Below are positions 13,201-21,200 of a DNA stretch of 64,000 nucleotides, in pieces. How positions within the stretch are numbered: the stretch's first letter is position 1; the number at the start of each line of letters is the position of its first letter. Made by a program: the position numbers and the translations under genes. The stretch is from Chitinophaga fulva (GTDB taxonomy: Bacteria > Bacteroidota > Bacteroidia > Chitinophagales > Chitinophagaceae), in contig NZ_JABBGC010000001.1 of assembly GCF_012927205.1 (NCBI RefSeq), positions 2,852,810-2,916,809 on the forward strand, read 5' to 3'. The notes below the pieces were generated by a model. That model saw only the letters and a program-made list of their open reading frames with translations. It had not been told where the DNA came from and did not search any database.

Positions 13201-15217
13201 AGCTGCTGACGGATTTGACAGGTCTAACTATGACATGACAATCACTATCCATCCGGGTACGGCCACGGAACTGTTGTTCAGTTATAACGGTGCCGTATAT
13301 ACGGAACAGTTGATGTTACAGGTGAAACAGCACCTGCTGCAGATTGTCCGGCAGATGGCAGCTGATGTTGATATCAGGACCGGGGATATTGACATCCTTT
13401 CTTCCGGCGAAAAAATACTGTTGACTGCCGGGTTTAATGATACCGCAACAACGTTTCCTTATCTGACAGTCATGGAGATGTTTGAAGCCTGTGTGGCAGC
13501 AACACCGGACCAGACAGCACTGACATTTGAGGGCGGCCTGCTGTCCTACCACGAGCTGAATGAGCAGGCTATCGCACTGGCTGCTTACCTGACAGCAAAA
13601 CACAGCGTAAAAGCGGGCGACCTGGTAGGAATAAAACTGCCACGTAATGAATGGCTGATCGTTTCTATACTGGGGATACTGAAAGCCGGCGCTGCTTACC
13701 TGCCCATCGATATCACCTACCCGGAACAACGGATACAATACCTCACCAGGGATGGAAACTGCCGGCTGGTAATCGATGAGGAAGAGATACAACATTTCCG
13801 GGGCGACAATATACCGGTGCTGCGGACATCCCATACTGCAACGCCTGACAGTACAGCTTATATTATTTATACTTCCGGTTCCACCGGCCAGCCAAAGGGA
13901 TGTATGATTTCACATGCCAGTCTGGCGAATTATATCCAGTGGGCCAATAGCTACTATTTTAAAGATGGGTGTAGTGCGGATTTTGGCCTGTTTACATCTG
14001 TTTCTTTCGACCTGACGGTTACCAGTATTTTTTGCTCCCTTACCACCGGGCGTACTTTACATATCTACGGACAGGAAGAGGACCTGCTACAGGTACTGGC
14101 ACACAGCTTCAGTAGTGAAAGCGGTATACAGAGCATTAAGCTGACACCTGCCCATATTAATATCCTGAAAGACCTGCCGGTATCTTCTTCTGCCATGAAA
14201 TGTGCCATTGTAGGAGGTGAAGAGGTAAAGAGTGAACACGTAAGGATACTGAAAAATATCAGTCCCGGAATAAAGGTATATAACGAGTACGGGCCTACGG
14301 AAACGACCGTGGGCTGCGTGGTGAAAGAGCTGAATGGAGAAGGACCGGTGCTGATAGGAAAACCTGTGGCGAATACCCGCATTTTGATCTGCGATCATGC
14401 GTTGCGGTTATGTCCTCCGGGAGTCCGTGGGGAAATCTACATTGGCGGTGCAGGAGTGGCGAAGGGATATCGTAATCAACCCGCCATTACTGCGGCGAAG
14501 TTTGTGCCTGATCCCCGGGTACCGGGAGAGCGCCTGTATAAAACCGGAGATGCCGGCTGCTGGCAGGCGGATGGGGAAATCGTTTTCCTCGGCCGCATGG
14601 ATGACCAGATCAAGATCAGGGGATACCGTGTGGAACCGGGTGAAATAGAAACCCTGTTGCAGGACAGGCCTGAAATAGATGCGGCGGTGGTAATAGCTGC
14701 CGGAGACGCCGGTAGCAAATACCTGGTAGCATATGTGACCGGCAAAAAAACAATCGACCCCGAGGCACTGAAATTATACCTGGCTGCTCTCGTGCCTGAA
14801 TTTATGGTCCCGTCCCATGTGCTGCAGTTGCCTGCCATACCTATGACTGTTAATGGAAAAACAGATAAAGAGCGTTTACTGGCCTACTATCTGGCGGACC
14901 AGTCACCGGAAAAAACCTATGTGCCACCTGGAACACCTTTGGAAGAAAGAGTATTGCAGATCTGGCGGGAATTATTGGGTATCGAAAAAATCAGCGTGGA
15001 AGATAACTTCTTTACACTGGGCGGTCATAGCCTCAATGCCATGAAGTTACTGGCCCAACTGCATAAAGAATTCAACGTGATCATTAAAGTGAAAGAGTTC
15101 TTCGGGAAAGCTACCATCCGGGAAATCGGAAAAGAGATACAACGGACGGAATGGTTGCGGAACAAACAGGGAGAACCAGAGGATAATCTTATTTCAGAGA
15201 AAAATTTCACACTCTAG
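1208..15217 (+). CDS. NRPS 1, four modules: A-T-C-A-T-E-C-A-T-E-C-A-T
   Basis: A 4669-aa non-ribosomal peptide synthetase with no starter C domain and no thioesterase. Approximate order: A1 10-530, T1 (Ser575), LCL-type C 628-1075 (HHIISDD 764-770), A2 1090-1590, T2 (Ser1633), E 1689-2110 (His1807-His1808; EGHGRE from 1946), DCL-type C 2142-2570 (HHIIMDG from 2272), A3 2580-3080, T3 (Ser3125), E (His3298-His3299; EGHGRE from 3437), DCL-type C (His3764-His3765), A4 4075-4570, T4 (Ser4608). Pocket residues aligned by eye to GrsA: A2 and A4 read D-L-T-K-I-G-E-V-G-K (Asn-like), A3 reads D-A-W-T-I-A-A-I-C-K (identical to the GrsA Phe code), and A1 reads D-A-R-H-M-A-L-M-V-K, which I cannot assign. 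T domains preceding E carry GGDSI; the others carry GGHSL. Predicted chain: X1, D-Asn, D-Phe, L-Asn, passed in trans to NRPS2, whose start is 4 bp downstream. Confidence 0.95.
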   Translation: MDKKVIHSVFEEVVKNNPSRIAIETVTGKISYAGLNIYANRIAALLKHIGCKKGTIVNVLGQSSIQLVAAMLGVFKSGGIYLPVDAQFSTKRLAQIFEETFDGIIIVDAVLQEVVPVVMESLSIPFACYIVADQEGNMSLYEWKDGHSTPVDFKEEAGWQENPPLLADGRSSNYIFYTSGSTGKAKAIEGAHAGLSHFIHWELKEFNIADNVRVSQITQFTFDASLRDVFVGLIAGGTVCIPDADTKANPAALLQWLADNRITLIHCVPSLFRVLVKEMEWSDRQYDLSALQYLMMAGEMLYTRDISEWRKLAGDHVQIVNLYGPTETTMVKSFFRIGTLSDSPSQSIPVGIPISNTNIAVIKDGYICSAGEIGEIYIKTPFATKGYYKNETLTKEFFVQNPLSNDAEDIVYKTGDLGRYLSDGNIEVLGRLDSQVKVNGVRVELIEVERALLALDGIHQTVVKAHRTDDNLTSLIAYYTGMERDVETFRSQLEQSLNTQLIPSYFIHLEAFPLNVNGKIDRRALPVPEEVVMGGASFEAPSGTVEEKLETFWKEILGYNRISRNISFFSIGGHSLRAIQLVSRIQHEFNVVIRIADVFTENTIRKQAAFIAAGLSAGAVAIQPTAPQPHYALSSAQRRLWVLCQFEDGSMAYNMPGAYVIEGSLNVALLKAAFDGMIARHEILRTVFGESQAGEIRQFILSPEEIAFDIPYEDIRNLADQEQRISSFLDAESRYRFQLAKGPLLRATLFRVEDERWVLSYMMHHIISDDWSMQVLLRELFAIYHAAITGNEAGLPPLPVQYKDYAAWQQEQLREDALTTHRTYWMEQFSGELPVLQLPADHPRPAVKTYHGDIIYSVIDKDLSERLKTFLQERGDTLFMGLMTVINVLLHRYTGQRDIVIGSPVAARAHLALEDQIGFYTNILPLRTRFSSDITFVELLEEVRQLTLAAFRHEVFPFDQLIDELKLKRDMSRAPLFDVFVDLHDRMATADIAAGIENAGLRIKPLEDGQHHVSKFDLTWMFTNTDKEIYMSLEYNTDIYTGETARRYCSHFLQLLEALITEPFVPVAQADYLHADEKQLLLETFNRDRAAVPAFRAIPALLAAQVTVAPEAAAIVFDNQPFSYQQVNEAANRLAAYLAGECAVRRGDRVGIMLDRSEKMIVAMLGILKAGAVYVPVDPAYPEIRKAAIVEDAALKVLITQTNYLFDITYFNGPLFAIDVQLDTLAGVAWEDVPVMPEEPAYVLYTSGSTGNPKGCEITHGSLSHYVQWACEYYVSGKAVRGNFPLFTSLSFDLTVTSIFCPLISGATVYVYGQEKELPDILQHCLGIDSGVDCIKLTPSHVRLLEALEIGASGIGCAILGGEAVMVEHVAALKQLNNHMRVYNEYGPTETTVGCVVKELEASGPVLIGKPVSGAEICILDAFGQLVPVGVYGEICIGGAGLARGYLNRADLTEEKFIAHPYREGKRLYRSGDSGRWQANGELACQGRIDDQVKVRGYRIEPGEIEHALSACPGITACAVKAWPQADGEVLLAGYLEGDSHDTERVRAFLSTRLPAYMLPQQLISVPVFPLTVNGKTDRHALPAPQADDRSSGKTYVAARNETETVLIAVFEEVLKKQGIGVLDDFFMLGGDSIKSIQIVARLKQRGYTLTIQEVLQYTTISVLADYVKVLVREADQSPVSGMIPLSPIQHWFFEVDPEHVSHFNQSVLLESQEPLSELALKATLDRLVQHHDALRMVFRETASGWEQENKNEHQGCSLEILTWGDEAAFTADCERIQSSVDLSTGPLLRAGLFRGAGKDRLLLVVHHLVMDAVSWRILLEDLSSVYQALSMGISAHLPAKTDSFLYWQQQQLAYAVSDALQQETLYWDAIENRAVAGLVPDHAGGSNLMQDIETVGVQLSAATTECLLTRCYQAYGTEINDILLAALGLAVQEVFGSTEILVRLEGHGREYIGSDVDVTRTVGWFTTMYPVLLDLTYARDPVRQLIAVKESLHRVPGKGIGYGILRYLCGRPYQLQPQIGFNYLGDFGTVLQSEASPSAFTFSGAHRGREMPGTRQRDLLLEVSGMVADDVLRLSIDYSREQFEAATINRLSAALQRHLEWLADRLSGTTRRQLTPVDLSYTSLTVDQVMGLQQEKAVEDIYPLSPFQEGLYYHWLSSPGSPLYFEQMSYRLKGLLDLSLLEQSYYTLVSRHAVLRTHFTQHYGERLLQVVCTDIREGFSVYRPSGESEAAVSLYREQDRLRGFDLHKGSQMRLAVIALEEDVYEFVWSHHHIIMDGWCVSLLVKEFFQIYESLKVGRPAGLGRVYPYSGYIQWLEGLDRNHTREYWRHYLEGYDTVSTIPRMKAPGRTFRGNQQTLLLDGALRTSIRSVCTTAGVTESTFIQAVWGILLGKYNDREDVVFGTVVSGRPAQLEGMEEMIGLFSNAIPVRIRPEKNLTVRSLLKTVQRMWIGSADHHYMQLAEIQAASTLGRNLMDHMLVFENYPVVEAVEETMENVRNIAVLGNSVFGQANYDLMITVIARDSIVIKFDYNESIYENDQVERMISHLKGIIHAMIENIDENIGTINYISQEEHRLLLETFNDTTVAYPSEGTLVSLFREQVQSCPDAPALVFMEETLSYAVLDERSDRLADYLLQAHQLKHGERVGILMGRSDRLIVAILGILKAGGCFVPIDPEYPEQRRSFIIRDAGIQVLITEADHIFNLEHYSGALIALDLQLDTMPAAGQLPEVSATTAAYVIYTSGSTGTPKGVVIEHHAIVNTIRAQRAAFELDGHERGLQFASPSFDASVWEIFMMLATGGTLYVVDEESRKTPELLEAYIHQHEIDIATLPPAYLKLLDASRLGLRKLITAGEAAIMGDAMAFSSHGTYYNAYGPAESSICATIFRVEQGSGIPYSSVPVGKPIANTQVYILNKDQQLMPVGVYGEICLGGAGLAQGYLDRPDLTSERFIAHPYQAGERLYRTGDVGRWLSDGNVEFGGRMDAQVKLHGYRIETGEIEHVLESYEGISGAVVKLWTSAGGDAALVAYLEGADHDVRAVRDYLSSRLPTYMVPHHFISLASFPVTVNGKTDRQALPSPESVLHTSDVAYVSGRNDKEIQLIAVFEEVLKKSPLGIYDDFFLLGGDSIKSIQIVSRLKQRGYMLGIQDVMRSPVIAELAGSMQPLTREADQSTVTGQTGLGPVQQWFLQTSSEWGHYNQSVLLESRERLSEPSLRASLDHLLLHHDALRMVYHHKAGVWEQENLGSEQGCLLEVHDWTDDTSFGVICDRIQSTIDLENGPLFRAALFRGTDKDRLLLVAHHLVIDGVSWRILFDDLAALYEQYRSGVTTALPLKTDSFRDWQQQLYRYADSTALAEEAAYWSAVEATAVTPLPVDHPDGSNKVQDMTECAFTLDTKLTNDLLTRCYKAYNTEINDILLTALGLAMQEVFNTSTVLLQLEGHGREYIGEEMDVTRTVGWFTSIYPVVLDMRYTTDVVQQLIAVKEMLQGIPGKGIGYGILRYVTGHPYKLAPEISFNYLGDFGSGAGTAQDGASLFSFSGAYHGQETPADRQRDTLLDVTGIVVAGNMELSVRYSQQQYDAATIASLVESYRRHLEMLIHTLSVHTDTLLTPSDLTWKELSVQEVMTLQKEVALEDVYPLSPLQEGLYYHWAASPASPVYFEQMSYRMKADLDIQVLEKSYYALISRHAVLRTHFSQHFGERTLQIVVREIKEGFSAIRATGDTEDFIRCFKEDDRMSGFNLSKGSQMRLTVIDLGAEMYEFVWSHHHIIMDGWCVSVLVKDFFTIYDSLLAGGRPLLPEVHPYATYIQLLSNVNREEALSYWSNYLNVYDTPATLPRMKAREEDHRGCREVLQLDATLMASVRNICQTTGITESTFIQAAWGILLNRYNNTDDAVFGAVVSGRPAELKGIEEMIGLFSNTVPVRVRLSEDETVLALLKKMQQAATMGSHYHYVQLAEVQAATTLGRNLFDHILVFENFPVTAIVKDNVERKSAASNWTFIAADGFDRSNYDMTITIHPGTATELLFSYNGAVYTEQLMLQVKQHLLQIVRQMAADVDIRTGDIDILSSGEKILLTAGFNDTATTFPYLTVMEMFEACVAATPDQTALTFEGGLLSYHELNEQAIALAAYLTAKHSVKAGDLVGIKLPRNEWLIVSILGILKAGAAYLPIDITYPEQRIQYLTRDGNCRLVIDEEEIQHFRGDNIPVLRTSHTATPDSTAYIIYTSGSTGQPKGCMISHASLANYIQWANSYYFKDGCSADFGLFTSVSFDLTVTSIFCSLTTGRTLHIYGQEEDLLQVLAHSFSSESGIQSIKLTPAHINILKDLPVSSSAMKCAIVGGEEVKSEHVRILKNISPGIKVYNEYGPTETTVGCVVKELNGEGPVLIGKPVANTRILICDHALRLCPPGVRGEIYIGGAGVAKGYRNQPAITAAKFVPDPRVPGERLYKTGDAGCWQADGEIVFLGRMDDQIKIRGYRVEPGEIETLLQDRPEIDAAVVIAAGDAGSKYLVAYVTGKKTIDPEALKLYLAALVPEFMVPSHVLQLPAIPMTVNGKTDKERLLAYYLADQSPEKTYVPPGTPLEERVLQIWRELLGIEKISVEDNFFTLGGHSLNAMKLLAQLHKEFNVIIKVKEFFGKATIREIGKEIQRTEWLRNKQGEPEDNLISEKNFTL
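4928..12006 (+). repeat. Two-module duplication, copy 1 (A2 core to end of E2 in NRPS1)
   Basis: This block matches 17223-24301 at a constant offset of 12,295 bp with no net indel; anchors compared by eye at about 4931/17226, 5510/17805, 9022/21317 and 11991/24286 all agree. Most of it is nearly identical at DNA level, including synonymous sites, with patches of much higher divergence near 6110-6235, 8215-8330, 8650-8930 and 9513-9632. The block begins at the A3 core motif (YTSGSTG) of domain A2 and ends just after the E domain of module 3. Confidence 0.9.
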
Positions 15218-15221
15218 CACT

Positions 15222-18200
15222 ATGATAACTGAATTAATTGACAGGCTGATACAAAGCAATATTGTTATTGAACTTGCGGAAGAAGATAAACTGAAAGTTC
15301 ATGCAGATCTCAACAGCATCCCTCAACAATTGTTGCAGGAGATAAGAGGACGGAAGCAGGAGCTGATTGCTTATCTGAAGGAACGTTCGGCGGATGCGGA
15401 TTATGAAATGATCCCGCACCTGCCGCAGCAGGAGAGTTACGTGGTGTCTTCTTCGCAGCGGCGCCTTTGGGTGCTGGGGCAACTGGAAGGTGGAGACAGC
15501 GCCTATAATATCACCAATGGATTTGTGATCAATGGTCAACTGGACATTGAGGTGATGACGCAAACATTGAACCGTGTTATCGAAAGACACGAGGTGCTGA
15601 GAACCGTTTTCCGGATGGATGATAGTGGGGAACTGCGGCAATTTGTGCTGACACAGGAAGAACTTGGCTTTGAAGTAATTTATAGAGATCTGACCGGTAT
15701 CGCGGACCTGCAGGAGGAGATCAGAAGAATTGCAGAATGGGAAACTACTTTCCGGTTCGACTTTTCCAGGGGACCGCTGGTACGGGCCGTACTGTTGAAA
15801 ACAGACGGCGACAAATGGGTGCTCGTTTATACAATGGCCCATATTATCAGCGATGCCTGGTCTATGGATGTCCTGATGAAGGAAGTGTTGTCATTGTACA
15901 ATGGAGCAGTGCAGGGACAACCGGTGGAATTACCGCCACTACGAATACAGTACAGGGATTATGCGGCGTGGCAACAGGAATGCCTGGATACCCACGGGAT
16001 GAAAGAACACAGGGACTATTGGATGCAACAGTTCCGCAGCGGGATACCAGTGATATTGTTACCTGGCGACAATGCACGTCCTGCTGTGAAAACCTATAGA
16101 GGAAGTCTTGTAAGAAGAGAGATATCGCCTGTTGTGATGGACGGTATGAAACGGCTGATGCAGAAAGAAGGAACAACCTTGTTCATGGGGCTCCTGGCAA
16201 CGGTGAATCTATTGCTGTACAAATATACCGCGCAACAGGATATTGTTATTGGTACGCCTGTTGCCGGAAGGGAGCATGCTGATCTTAAAGACCAGATCGG
16301 TTTTTATGTCAATACCCTGCCGCTGCGGTTACAGTTCGATCCTGCCGGCAGTTTCCACGAGCTGTTGCAATTGGTAAAGACAACCACTTTGGAGGCGTAC
16401 AGTCATCAGGCTTTTCCGTTTGATAAGCTGGTAGAGGAGCTGGAGCTCCATCGCGATATGAGCCGCAATTCATTGTTTGATGTGATGCTTTCCTTGCAGC
16501 AAACGGCCGCCGCACAGCCGGCTGGAAAATTTGACTCGCTGGAGGTGAATGCTTATGATGACACAACACATGTTATCAGCAAATTTGATCTCACCTTCAA
16601 TATGGAGGCGATGGGTAACGGAATGTTGTTAAGCCTGGAGTATAGCCTGGACATTTTCAACCGGGATACAATAGAGCGGATGGCTGATCATTTCGTCCGG
16701 CTGTTGGAAGGGGTTGTTGCGGCGCCACAGCTTCCTGTTGCCCGGCAGGCGATGTTAGACAAACAGGAAGAAAAACAGTTGCTGGATATCTTTAACACGT
16801 TAGATCATCATTGGTCATCCACTGATACGGTAGTATCCTTGTTTGAAAAAACAGTAAAGGCATCCCCGGACGCTATCGCTGTTATATTCGGTGAAAAACA
16901 ATTGACCTACCAGGAACTGGACCAGCAGGCCAGCCGTTTCGCTGCCTGGCTGCAAGTGCATTATGCACTGCAGAATGGCGACCTGGCCGGAATTATGTTG
17001 CCCCGCAGTGAATGGCAGATTATTACCATACTGGGTATTCTGAAATCTGGCGCTGCCTATTTACCTATAGACCCGGAATATCCGGCAGAGAGGATTAACT
17101 ACATCCGGCAGGGCAGCAACTGCAAGGTACTGGTAGATGAACAGATAATCGAAGCATTCAGGCATCAGTCGAATGATGTGGGCGCTGTTAAACCATTGGA
17201 AACAGTTACTGCCACGCAGCTGGCTTATGTATTATATACTTCAGGATCCACGGGCAACCCCAAAGGCTGTGAGATCACACACGGCAGCCTGTCGCATTAT
17301 GTGCAATGGGCTTGCGATTATTACGTGTCCGGGCAGGCTGTCCGTGGCAATTTTCCGCTGTTTACTTCCTTGTCCTTCGACCTGACAGTGACAAGTATCT
17401 TTTGCCCGCTGATCAGCGGGGCTACGGTATATGTTTACGGCCAGGAAAAAGAGCTGCCGGATATACTGCAACATTGCCTTGGCATTGACAGCGGGGTGGA
17501 CTGCATCAAACTAACGCCCTCGCATGTACGGCTGTTGGAATCGCTGGATGTAGGCCCCAGCGGTATAGGTTGTGCGATACTGGGAGGAGAATCGGTGATG
17601 GTGGAACATGTGGCGGCATTAAAACGGCTGAACAACCACATGCGGGTATATAACGAGTACGGCCCTACGGAGACAACAGTGGGCTGCGTGGTAAAAGAGC
17701 TGGAGGCCTCAGGGCCTGTATTGATCGGCAAACCGGTCAGTGGTGCGGAAATCTGTATCCTGGATGCTTTCGGGCAACTGGTGCCGGTAGGTGTCTATGG
17801 AGAAATATGCATAGGAGGGGCTGGGCTGGCACGTGGTTACTTGAACCGGGTGGACCTTACGGAGGAGAAATTTATTGCCCATCCTTACCGTGAAGGCAAA
17901 CGTTTATACCGCAGCGGTGACAGTGGCCGTTGGCAGGCGAATGGAGAACTGGCTTGTCAGGGCCGTATAGACGATCAGGTAAAAGTACGGGGCTACAGGA
18001 TAGAACCAGGGGAGATAGAACATGCGCTGAGCGCTTGTCCCGGCGTTACAGCCTGTGCGGTGAAAGCGTGGCCGCAGGCAGACGGGGAAGTGTTGCTGGT
18101 AGGCTACCTGGAAGGAGACAGTCATGACACAGAGCAGGTACGGGCCTTCCTGAGTACACGCCTGCCTGCTTATATGCTGCCGCAGCAGCTGATCTCCGTA

Positions 18201-21200
18201 CCGGTCTTCCCACTGACCGTAAATGGTAAAACAGACCGTCATGCGCTGCCTGCGCCCCAAACGGACGACCGGTCATCCGGTAAGACATATGTTGCCGCCC
18301 GTAATGAAACGGAAACTGTTTTGATAGCTGTATTTGAAGAAGTGCTGAAGAAACAGGGCATTGGCATATTGGACAACTTCTTTATGTTGGGTGGTGACTC
18401 CATCAAATCTATTCAAATCATACTTCGGTTAAAACAACGGGGTATGGGACTGACGGTAAAGGATATCATGAAACGCCCTGTCATCGCTGAGTTGGCAGGT
18501 TGTGTGAAAGTGCTGGACCATCAGGTGGACCAGTCGCCGGTGAGTGGCATGATTCCTCTGAGCCCTGTTCAACACTGGTTTTTTGCAGTAGACCCGGAAC
18601 AGGTGGCCCATTATAATCAATCCGTATTGCTGGAATGCCGGGAACCGCTGTCTGAACTGGTACTGAAAGCTACGCTGGACAGGCTGGTGCAGCATCATGA
18701 CGCGCTGCGGATGGTATTCCGTGAAACCGCGTCCGGCTGGGAACAGGAAAACAAAAACGAACATCAGGGCTGTAGCCTGGAAATATTGACATGGGAGGAT
18801 GAAGCAGCTTTCTCTGCCGATTGTGAGCGTATACAATCTTCTGTAGATCTTTCCACAGGGCCATTGTTGCGTGCAGGGCTGTTCCGTGGAGCAGGCAAAG
18901 ACCGTTTGCTGCTGGTGGTCCATCACCTGGTGATGGACGCTGTGTCCTGGCGTATCCTGTTGGAAGACCTGTCTTCCGTTTATCAGTCATTGTCAATGGG
19001 CGCTTCCGCCAACTTGCCGGCGAAGACAGATTCTTTCCTTTACTGGCAGCAGCAACAGCAGGCCTATGCGGCGAGCGATGCCCTGCAACAGGAAACGCTT
19101 TATTGGGATGCCATTGAAAACCGTGCAGTGGCCGGCCTTGTACCGGACCATGCAGGAGGCAGTAACCTGATGCAGGATATTGAAACGGTGGGCGTGCGGT
19201 TATCAGCTGCCACAACGGAATGTTTGCTGACGCGCTGCTACCAGGCTTACGGAACAGAGATCAATGATATTTTACTGGCGGCCCTGGGGCTGGCAGTACA
19301 GGAAGTGTTTGGCAGTACAGAAATACTGGTGCGGCTGGAAGGTCACGGACGTGAATATATTGGCAGTGACGTGGACGTCACGCGGACCGTGGGTTGGTTC
19401 ACTACGATGTACCCTGTATTGCTGGACCTTGCCTATGCCGGTGATCCGGTACGGCAGCTGATAGCGGTGAAGGAAAGCCTTCACCGGGTACCGGGCAAAG
19501 GTATCGGTTACGGTATCCTTCGTTACTTGTGTGGCCGTCCTTATCAGCTACAGCCGCAGATAGGTTTCAATTATCTGGGCGACTTCGGAACAGTCTCACA
19601 ATCGGAAGCATCGCCTTCTGCCTTTACCTTCTCCGGTGCCCACCGTGGCAGGGAGATGCCTGGCACCCGGCAGCGGGACCTGCTGCTGGAAGTCAGCGGT
19701 ATGGTGGCAGACGACGTATTGCGTTTAAGCATCGATTATAGCCGTGAACAATTTGAGGCGGCTACGATAAGCCGTCTGTCGGCAGCGCTGCAACGTCACC
19801 TGGAATGGCTGGCGGACCGGTTGTCGGGTACCACGCGCCGGCAACTGACACCGGTAGACCTGAGTTATACATCGCTGACAGTAGATCAGGTGATGGGGCT
19901 GCAGCAGGAGAAAGCAGTGGAAGACATATACCCGTTGAGCCCTTTCCAGGAAGGATTGTACTACCATTGGTTGTCATCTCCCGGTTCTCCGCTGTACTTC
20001 GAACAGATGAGCTACCGTCTGAAAGGGCTGCTGGACCTGTCTTTGCTGGAGCAAAGCTATTATACGCTGGTGTCCCGGCATGCCGTGCTGCGGACACATT
20101 TTACGCAACATTACGGAGAGCGCCTGTTACAGGTAGTGTGTACTGATATCCGGGAAGGTTTTTCCGTGTATCATCCATCGGGAGAAAGTGAGGCGGCTGT
20201 AAGCTTGTACCGTGAACAGGACCGGCTGCGGGGCTTCGACCTGCATAAAGGTTCCCAGATGAGACTGACGGTGATCGCATTGGAAGAGGATGTTTATGAG
20301 TTTGTGTGGAGTCATCATCATATCATCATGGATGGTTGGTGTGTGAGCATCCTGGTGAAAGAGTTTTTCCAGATCTACGAGAGCCTGAAGGTTGGCCGTC
20401 CTGCTGGGTTGGGGCGTGTATATCCTTACTCAGGCTATATACAATGGCTGGAAGGGTTGGACCGTAACCATACGCGGGAATACTGGCGGCATTACCTGGA
20501 AGGATATGATACCGTGAGTACATTGCCTAAAGCGGCATTGCGTGGGGAAGGGTACCGTAACCTGCATAAGATGCTGGTATTGGAGGGCAACAGAAGAGAG
20601 GCTATCCGGCAGCTGTGTATCGCAGAGGGTATTACAGAGAGTACCTTCATCCAGGCTGCCTGGGGTATATTACTGGGTAAGTACAATGACAGGGAGGATG
20701 TTGTCTTCGGTACAGTGGTATCAGGACGTCCGGCGCAATTGGAAGGGGTAGAGGAAATGATCGGCCTGTTCAGTAACGGGATACCGGTACGTATCCAGCC
20801 GGGAAAAACCCTGACAGTGCGTAACCTACTGAAAACGGTGCAACAGATGTGGATCGATAGCGCAGACCATCACTACATGCAGTTGGCGGAAATACAGGCA
20901 GCCAGTACACTTGGGCGTAACCTGATGGACCATATGCTGGTCTTCGAAAACTTCCCCGTAGTAGAAGCTATAGAAGAACGCATCGATAGTTTTAAGGGTT
21001 TGTCGGTGATGTCCGGAGGTGCTTTTGGACGGGCGAATTATGACCTCATGCTAACGATTTCCCATCACCGGAATATTGAAATAAAGTTTGATTACAACAC
21101 CGCTGTTTATGAGAGCGCGCAGATAGATCGCCTGATGATGCATCTGACCACACTCATTGATGGCATACTGGAAGATATAGATACTGCCGTGATTTCCCTT

